In this document: positions 11,472 through 15,143 of the stretch, in pieces
How positions within the stretch are numbered: position 1 is the stretch's first letter
Layout of the letters: the number at the start of each line of letters is the position of its first letter
NCBI GenBank assembly: GCA_013813215.1
Contig: JACCSC010000094.1
Span: 1-15,143 of the forward strand
Length of the DNA: 15,143 nt
Direction of reading: 5' to 3'
From: Geodermatophilaceae bacterium
GTDB lineage: Bacteria > Actinomycetota > Actinomycetes > Mycobacteriales > Geodermatophilaceae
Made by a program: the position numbers and the translations under genes
Notes under the pieces: generated by a model
Databases searched by the model: none
What the model was told of the DNA's origin: nothing
Seen by the model: the letters and a program-made list of their open reading frames with translations, nothing else

Positions 11472-12761
11472 TCAGGCCAGCACGCGGACGAACACGTCCA
11501 AGGCGCGGTTGCTGTCGCCGAGCACGAGGTTCGGCGCGAGCGAGTGGAACGTGACGATCCGCCCGTCTGCCGACAGCGCCGGATCCACGCCGCCGCGCGC
11601 CGACTCTCGACCTCGGATGTTCAGGGACACCCGCTGGGTGGTGCCGGTGGACAGCTCGTGGACGAAGCAGTCCACGAAGCCGTTGGTGTCCTTGTCGACC
11701 AGGGTGCTGGCGGCCGAGGCGAAGGCGACGAACCGGCCGTCGGCGGAGATGTCCAGCCGGATGTAGCCGCTGTCGATGTCGCCCTGAGCCCCGGAGCTGT
11801 GCACGGACACCAGGCTCGTCGTGGCCGCGGCGATGTCACGGACGAAGATGTCCCGTGCACCGTTGCCGTCCCCCGGCACGAGGTTGCCCGCGTCGGAGGA
11901 GAACGCGACTCGCGCGCCGTCGGCCGAGACGGCCAGGCCGTTCAGCCCGCTCTCGCCGTCGCCGGTTCCGGCGGATCCGGTCGACACCAACGTCGTCGTA
12001 CCGGCCGACCGGTCGCGGGCGTAGACCTGGGCCAGCCCACCGGAGCTGCCGGGGACGAGCGTCGTGGCCCGCGAGGCCCAGACCATGGCCCGGCCGTCGT
12101 CGGACAGGGCGGGTGCGAAGGCGTCGTCGTCGGCCGGACCACCTGAACCGACGGAGGCCAGTTCGACACTCCCGGTGGCCGCGGACACGACGAAGACGTC
12201 GGTCCGCGCGTTCTGGTCACCCGCCACCAGATCGGTGGCCTGGGAGAGGAACGCGACCGTGCGACCGTCGGCCGAGATGGCCGGCGCGAAGCTGTCGTCG
12301 TCCGCGTCCGACCCGAAGCGACTGAGCGAGATACGGGCCGTCGCGCCCCGCAGCCGATCCCGGACGAAGACGTCCGAGTGCCCGGTGAGATCGGCCGGGG
12401 CCAGGTTGCTCGCGTCGGAGGCGAACGCGACGAACCGCCCGTCAGCAGAGATCGAGGGCTGTACGCCGTCGCTCGTGGCCTCGACCTCCGCGGAGCTGAC
12501 CGACACGCGCTCGGTCGTACCCAGCACGCGATCCCTGACGAACACGTCCTGGCGGCCATTGGTGTCGCCGGGCACCAGGTTCGTGGCGCTGGACACGAAC
12601 GCGACGAAGCGGCCGTCGGCCGACACCGCACTGTGGTAGCTGTTCCCGTCGGCCTGCTGGTCGGCGCTGTCCAGCGACACCCGCGCGGTCAGCGGAACTC
12701 GCTCGGCGAGGGCCGGCGGCGCTGTTGCGGTCACGGCGAAGATCGCCGCACCAGCGAACAA
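11472..12761 (-). CDS. Predicted secreted seven-repeat PD40/TolB-like beta-propeller; 5' end uncertain
   Basis: The 429-residue product has a hydrophobic segment ending in an Ala-x-Ala-like cleavage site (FAGAAIFAVTATAPPALA, then ER). Seven repeats with SADGRFVAF-like cores begin at residues 47, 105, 163, 220, 279, 339 and 397. Each is followed by a turn such as NLVPGDTNG and then DVFVRD. Seven blades of about 58 residues would close a beta-propeller. No enzymatic motif is seen; ligand, protein or cell-wall binding is possible. The start is doubtful: the best in-frame codon is TTG at 12761, without a Shine-Dalgarno, and the signal peptide lacks the usual basic N terminus. The vapC gene ends 23 bases upstream, so the original 5' end may have been lost. 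Confidence 0.8.
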   Translation of the reverse strand: MFAGAAIFAVTATAPPALAERVPLTARVSLDSADQQADGNSYHSAVSADGRFVAFVSSATNLVPGDTNGRQDVFVRDRVLGTTERVSVSSAEVEATSDGVQPSISADGRFVAFASDASNLAPADLTGHSDVFVRDRLRGATARISLSRFGSDADDDSFAPAISADGRTVAFLSQATDLVAGDQNARTDVFVVSAATGSVELASVGSGGPADDDAFAPALSDDGRAMVWASRATTLVPGSSGGLAQVYARDRSAGTTTLVSTGSAGTGDGESGLNGLAVSADGARVAFSSDAGNLVPGDGNGARDIFVRDIAAATTSLVSVHSSGAQGDIDSGYIRLDISADGRFVAFASAASTLVDKDTNGFVDCFVHELSTGTTQRVSLNIRGRESARGGVDPALSADGRIVTFHSLAPNLVLGDSNRALDVFVRVLA

Positions 12762-12766
12762 CGCGT

Positions 12767-12780
12767 CACCCGTTCGGGTG
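12767..12780. repeat. Inverted repeat between vapC and the PD40 gene
   Basis: CACCCG (12767-12772) and CGGGTG (12775-12780) pair across TT, or as CACCC/GGGTG with a GTTC loop. It fills most of the 23-base gap. It may be a weak terminator for vapBC or a trace of a junction. Confidence 0.4.
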
Positions 12781-12784
12781 TGGA

Positions 12785-13180
12785 TCAGGCAGGTGCCACT
12801 GTGGGCAGGCCCAACTCGTCCGCGGCGGCCTGCATCCGCACGTCGTACGTCACGAGGGCCCGGAGCTCCGCCCCCAAGGTTTGCGCCGAGATGACATGGA
12901 TGGCATCCAAGCTCCGCAGTCCGCGTACCTCTACCTCGCCGGCTCGATCCAGGAGCTGACGATCCAGGGGCAACAGGAACAGTCGCGCGAGCTGTTGACG
13001 GGCGACCGGAACTGCTCGACTTCCGCGCGGGCGCACCGCTCGGACTACCTCCGTTCGGGCTAGCAGGGAACTCACCCGCTGATCATCCCGATGGCGGCGC
13101 AGGTAGCGCCGGAGTGCTGGGGATTCGGCTTCGGCCTGGATGAGCTTGACGATGGCCGAAGAGTCCAGGTACAGCCTCAA
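12785..13180 (-). CDS. vapC: PIN-domain toxin, VapC family
   Basis: VapC toxins are Mg-dependent ribonucleases that cut tRNA or rRNA and stop translation. The 131-residue protein keeps the PIN acidic residues: Asp6 (YLDSSAIVKL), Glu44 (ARTEVVRA), Asp92 (LRSLDAIHVISA) and Asp113 (VTYDVRM). It therefore looks catalytically intact. The start is TTG at 13180, overlapping the antitoxin stop by four bases (TTGA). The weak start together with coupling would keep toxin output below antitoxin, as usual in such pairs. The RNA target cannot be read from sequence. Confidence 0.92.
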   Translation of the reverse strand: MRLYLDSSAIVKLIQAEAESPALRRYLRRHRDDQRVSSLLARTEVVRAVRPRGSRAVPVARQQLARLFLLPLDRQLLDRAGEVEVRGLRSLDAIHVISAQTLGAELRALVTYDVRMQAAADELGLPTVAPA

Positions 13181-13443
13181 CGCTCGTGCTCGCGTAGCCG
13201 GGCCAGTTCCTCAGATGCGCTGAACCCGTAGTCCTGCGGCGGCTCGTCGGTCACGTCGCCGGGCAGTTCAGGGGCAAGCACCCGCCCCGTCGCGATCATC
13301 TCCTCCCAGGAGTCCTCGGCCGGGGGGATCAGTCGGGCGACGGGGCGGCCGCGATCGGTGATCTGCAGCGACTCCCCGGCGGCGACTCGGGCCAGGTAGC
13401 GGCTGGCGTACTGGCGTAGCTCCCGGACCCCGATGCTCTCCAT
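13177..13443 (-). CDS. vapB: Phd/YefM-type antitoxin (VapB)
   Basis: The 88-residue protein opens MESIGVRELRQYASRYLARV and continues GESLQITDRGRPVARLIP. This is the Phd/YefM fold: DNA-binding N-terminal half, residues about 1-45. The acidic, flexible C-terminal half (EDSWEEM to EELARLREHER) would wrap and inhibit the PIN toxin. The start is ATG at 13443, with TAGCGT seven bases upstream and no Shine-Dalgarno. An inverted repeat covering that hexamer is the likely operator for autorepression by the VapBC complex. The gene diverges from the BKACE gene, the two starts being 45 bases apart. Confidence 0.92.
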   Translation of the reverse strand: MESIGVRELRQYASRYLARVAAGESLQITDRGRPVARLIPPAEDSWEEMIATGRVLAPELPGDVTDEPPQDYGFSASEELARLREHER

Positions 13444-13460
13444 GTGCTACACGCTAGCAC
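13444..13460. promoter_or_regulatory. Palindromic operator of vapBC
   Basis: GTGCTA (13444-13449) and TAGCAC (13455-13460) form a perfect 6-bp inverted repeat with a 5-base spacer. It touches the vapB start codon and covers its -10 (TAGCGT, minus strand 13456-13451). A VapBC complex bound here would block the promoter. Autoregulation is inferred from general toxin-antitoxin behaviour. Confidence 0.72.
13451..13456 (-). promoter_or_regulatory. Leaderless -10 (TAGCGT) for vapB
   Basis: On the minus strand TAGCGT ends seven bases before the ATG at 13443 and lies inside the inverted repeat 13444-13460. Confidence 0.62.
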
Positions 13461-13475
13461 CTGGTCGTCGTCTGC

Positions 13476-13481
13476 CAGGAT
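13476..13481 (+). promoter_or_regulatory. Candidate leaderless -10 (CAGGAT) for the BKACE gene
   Basis: CAGGAT ends seven bases before the ATG at 13489 in the context CAGGATCGCCGGC, which resembles TAGGATCGCGTCG before the nur-like gene. Only the first base departs from TAnnnT. Confidence 0.52.
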
Positions 13482-13488
13482 CGCCGGC

Positions 13489-14331
13489 ATGACGGCAACC
13501 CTGATCACCGTCGCACCGACCGGTGCGGAGTCCAGCAAGGCCGACGTACCAGCCCTTCCGGTGACCCTGGACGAGCTGGTCGCGACCGGCCGCGACTGCC
13601 AGGCGGTCGGGGCCAGCGTGATCCATGTGCACATCCGGGACGCCGACGCCCGCCCGAGCCTCGATCCGGGCCGGCTACGCGACACCGTGCAGGCGCTGCG
13701 GGGCGAGACCGACCTGGTCGTGCAGCTGTCCACTGGCGGCGCGGTCACCGATCCGGAGCGGGACCGGCTGGCCGTGCTCGACGCCGAACCGGATGCGGCG
13801 AGCTGCTCGATGGGCACTGTGAACTTCGGCCGCGACGTGTTCCTGAATCGCTGGGACTTCATCGTCGAGCTGCACAGTGCGATGCGCGAGCGCGAGATCG
13901 TGCCGGAATACGAGATCTTCGATCTCGGCCAGCTGTCCACCCTGCACCGGCTGCTGGACAAGCACGGAGCGCCGTACGGCGGACACGTGCACGTGGACCT
14001 GGTGATGGGCGTCCCGGGCGGCATGCCGGGCACCGCGGCGGCGCTGGTCGCAGCCCTTGGGTTGCTGCCGGCCGGAGCGACGTTCGCCGCGACCGGGGTG
14101 GGGCGCACGACGTTGCCGGTGATGCTGGCCGCGCTGTCCGCGGGTGGTCACCTCCGGGTCGGCATGGAGGACACGCTGACCTACGCCCCCGGCGAGCCGG
14201 TGACCGGCAACGCCCAGCTCGTGGCCCGTGCGGCCGGGATCGCCAAGATCGCGCAGCGGCCGCCCATGAGCGTCGACGACGCGCGCGCCCTGCTGGGCAT
14301 CCGCGACCGGCGGACGGTCCCCGCGACGTGA
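13489..14331 (+). CDS. Beta-keto acid cleavage enzyme (BKACE, DUF849)
   Basis: This is a zinc-dependent TIM-barrel enzyme, 280 residues. The family condenses a beta-keto acid with acetyl-CoA and releases acetoacetate and a new CoA ester. Zinc ligands are His46 and His48 in IHVHIRD and Glu227 in VGMEDTL. Further signatures are STGGAVTDPERDRLA near 81, GTVNFGRDVFLN near 109, VPEYEIFD near 138, LVMGVPGGMPG near 171 and TGVGRTTLPV near 202. Glu14 (APTGAES) matches the residue that binds the amino group of 3-keto-5-aminohexanoate in the lysine-fermentation enzyme Kce, hinting at an amino-bearing substrate. BKACE substrates vary widely, so this is open. The start ATG is probably leaderless. The stop overlaps the asparaginase start (GTGA). 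Confidence 0.9.
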   Translation: MTATLITVAPTGAESSKADVPALPVTLDELVATGRDCQAVGASVIHVHIRDADARPSLDPGRLRDTVQALRGETDLVVQLSTGGAVTDPERDRLAVLDAEPDAASCSMGTVNFGRDVFLNRWDFIVELHSAMREREIVPEYEIFDLGQLSTLHRLLDKHGAPYGGHVHVDLVMGVPGGMPGTAAALVAALGLLPAGATFAATGVGRTTLPVMLAALSAGGHLRVGMEDTLTYAPGEPVTGNAQLVARAAGIAKIAQRPPMSVDDARALLGIRDRRTVPAT

Positions 14332-15143
14332 CCGGACCCAACCCGATCCTGGTCGAGGTCGTCCGCAACGGCTGGGTCGAATCGGTGCACCGTGGCTCGG
14401 TCTACGTGAGCGGGCCGGACGGGCAGCCGGCGCTGCAGGCCGGCAAACCCGACGAGAGTTGCTTCCCCCGATCGGCCAACAAGCCCATGCAGGCGGTGGC
14501 GATGCTGCGCAGCGGCCTGGACCTGGCCGACGAGGCGGACCTGGCCCTGGCCACCGCCTCGCACTCCGGAGAGCCGGTCCACGTCGAGCGCGTGCGCGCA
14601 CTCCTGGCCTCCGCCGGACTGTCCGAGGACGACCTGGGTTGCCCGCCACAGCTGCCGATCGGCGAGGAGGCGGCGCACGCAGTGCTCGCGGCCGGGGGTG
14701 GCCCGGCGCGGGTCCTGATGAACTGCTCGGGCAAGCACGCGGCCATGCTGCTGACCTGCCAGGCGGCCGGGTGGCCGCGCGAGGGCTACCTCGAACCGGA
14801 TCACCCGTTGCAGCGAGAAGTGCGCCGGGTGGTCGAGCAGTTGGCCGGGGAACCGGTCACGGCCACAGGGGTGGACGGCTGCGGAGCTCCGCTGTTCGCG
14901 ATCACCCTGATCGGTGTCGCGCGCAGCTTCCGGGCCTTGGTCACCGCTGAGCCCGGTACGCCGGAGCGCCGGGTGGCCGACGCGATGCGCGCGCACCCGC
15001 TGCTCGTCGCGGGCAGCACCCGCGACGACACCCGGCTCATGGGCGCGGTCCCCGGTCTGCTGATGAAGGGCGGCGCGGAGGGGGTCCACGCGGCGGCGCT
15101 GGCCGACGGATCGGCCGTGGCGCTGAAGATCGACGACGGCCAC
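14328..15143 (+). CDS. L-asparaginase II family protein (3' end outside window)
   Basis: The 272 visible residues match the Rhizobium-type thermolabile asparaginase family (PF06089): ILVEVVRNGWVESVHRGS at the N terminus, FPRSANKPMQAVAM near 45, TASHSGEPVHVERV near 78, LMNCSGKHAAML near 131, then GVDGCGAPLFAI near 182 and MGAVPGLLMKGGAEGV near 240. The cysteine in NCSGKH and the HSGE motif are typical of its active site. The expected reaction is hydrolysis of L-asparagine to aspartate and ammonia, in the cytoplasm. The start is GTG at 14328, overlapping the BKACE stop by four bases, so the two are translationally coupled and may share a pathway. The gene runs to the right edge without a stop. 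Confidence 0.93.
   Translation, partial: MTGPNPILVEVVRNGWVESVHRGSVYVSGPDGQPALQAGKPDESCFPRSANKPMQAVAMLRSGLDLADEADLALATASHSGEPVHVERVRALLASAGLSEDDLGCPPQLPIGEEAAHAVLAAGGGPARVLMNCSGKHAAMLLTCQAAGWPREGYLEPDHPLQREVRRVVEQLAGEPVTATGVDGCGAPLFAITLIGVARSFRALVTAEPGTPERRVADAMRAHPLLVAGSTRDDTRLMGAVPGLLMKGGAEGVHAAALADGSAVALKIDDGH

Noticed and set aside
14181..15143. Minus-strand open frame at the right edge
   Set aside because: The plus-strand frame encodes a clear L-asparaginase II; the minus frame has no recognisable motif.
1..15143. Insertion sequences, prophage, integrase or attachment sites
   Set aside because: No transposase, integrase, tRNA gene or long terminal repeat was seen on either strand; apart from vapBC the window looks like core chromosome.

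Overview
The window is very GC-rich and densely packed, with strong third-position GC. It looks like chromosomal DNA of a mycothiol-producing actinobacterium. The evidence is mshD (mycothiol synthase), the orphan regulator GlnR, an LmeA-like DUF2993 protein, the CysA/SseC sulfurtransferase pair and a nitrobindin. From memory, the order glnR-mshD-phoU next to lmeA-thiX-cysA-sseC-nitrobindin-aminotransferase IV matches the Rv0812-Rv0821 neighbourhood of Mycobacterium tuberculosis. The Nur-like regulator followed by ygfZ recalls the SCO4180 region of Streptomyces. I cannot name the genus; a non-mycobacterial, non-Streptomyces lineage is plausible but not shown.

Layout. Positions 1-2413 (minus strand) form a phosphate-starvation block: pstC (partial, runs off the left edge), pstS and phoU. 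PHO boxes made of two adjacent 11-bp GTTCACC-type units lie before pstS and before phoU. Positions 2423-4062 (minus) are glnR and mshD, with a 4-base overlap. Positions 4168-8742 (plus) carry a multipass membrane protein, LmeA-like DUF2993, membrane-anchored thioredoxin, DUF4395, thiosulfate sulfurtransferase, SseC, a 33-residue membrane microprotein, nitrobindin and a 67-residue repeat protein. Positions 8743-9031 hold no gene but have striking potential RNA structure, including an 82-nt perfect three-way junction. Positions 9032-11470 hold a class IV aminotransferase (minus), divergent from a Nur-like Fur-family regulator and ygfZ (plus). Positions 11472-12761 (minus) encode a secreted-looking seven-repeat PD40 beta-propeller. 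Positions 12785-13443 (minus) are a vapBC-type toxin-antitoxin pair with its own palindromic operator. Positions 13489-15143 (plus) are a BKACE/DUF849 enzyme translationally coupled to an L-asparaginase II that runs off the right edge.

The genes combine phosphate and nitrogen control (Pst/PhoU, GlnR) with thiol, sulfur, nitrosative and metal homeostasis (MshD, thioredoxin, CysA, SseC, nitrobindin, Nur-like, YgfZ). A second window-wide pattern is that nine genes have a TAnnnT-like -10 hexamer ending 6-8 nt before the start codon and no Shine-Dalgarno, as expected for leaderless transcripts. Operon-internal genes instead carry good ribosome binding sites. The most novel candidates are the structured intergenic RNA/DNA element, the two small proteins, the Nur-like regulator that seems to have lost one metal site, and the junction between vapBC and the PD40 gene.
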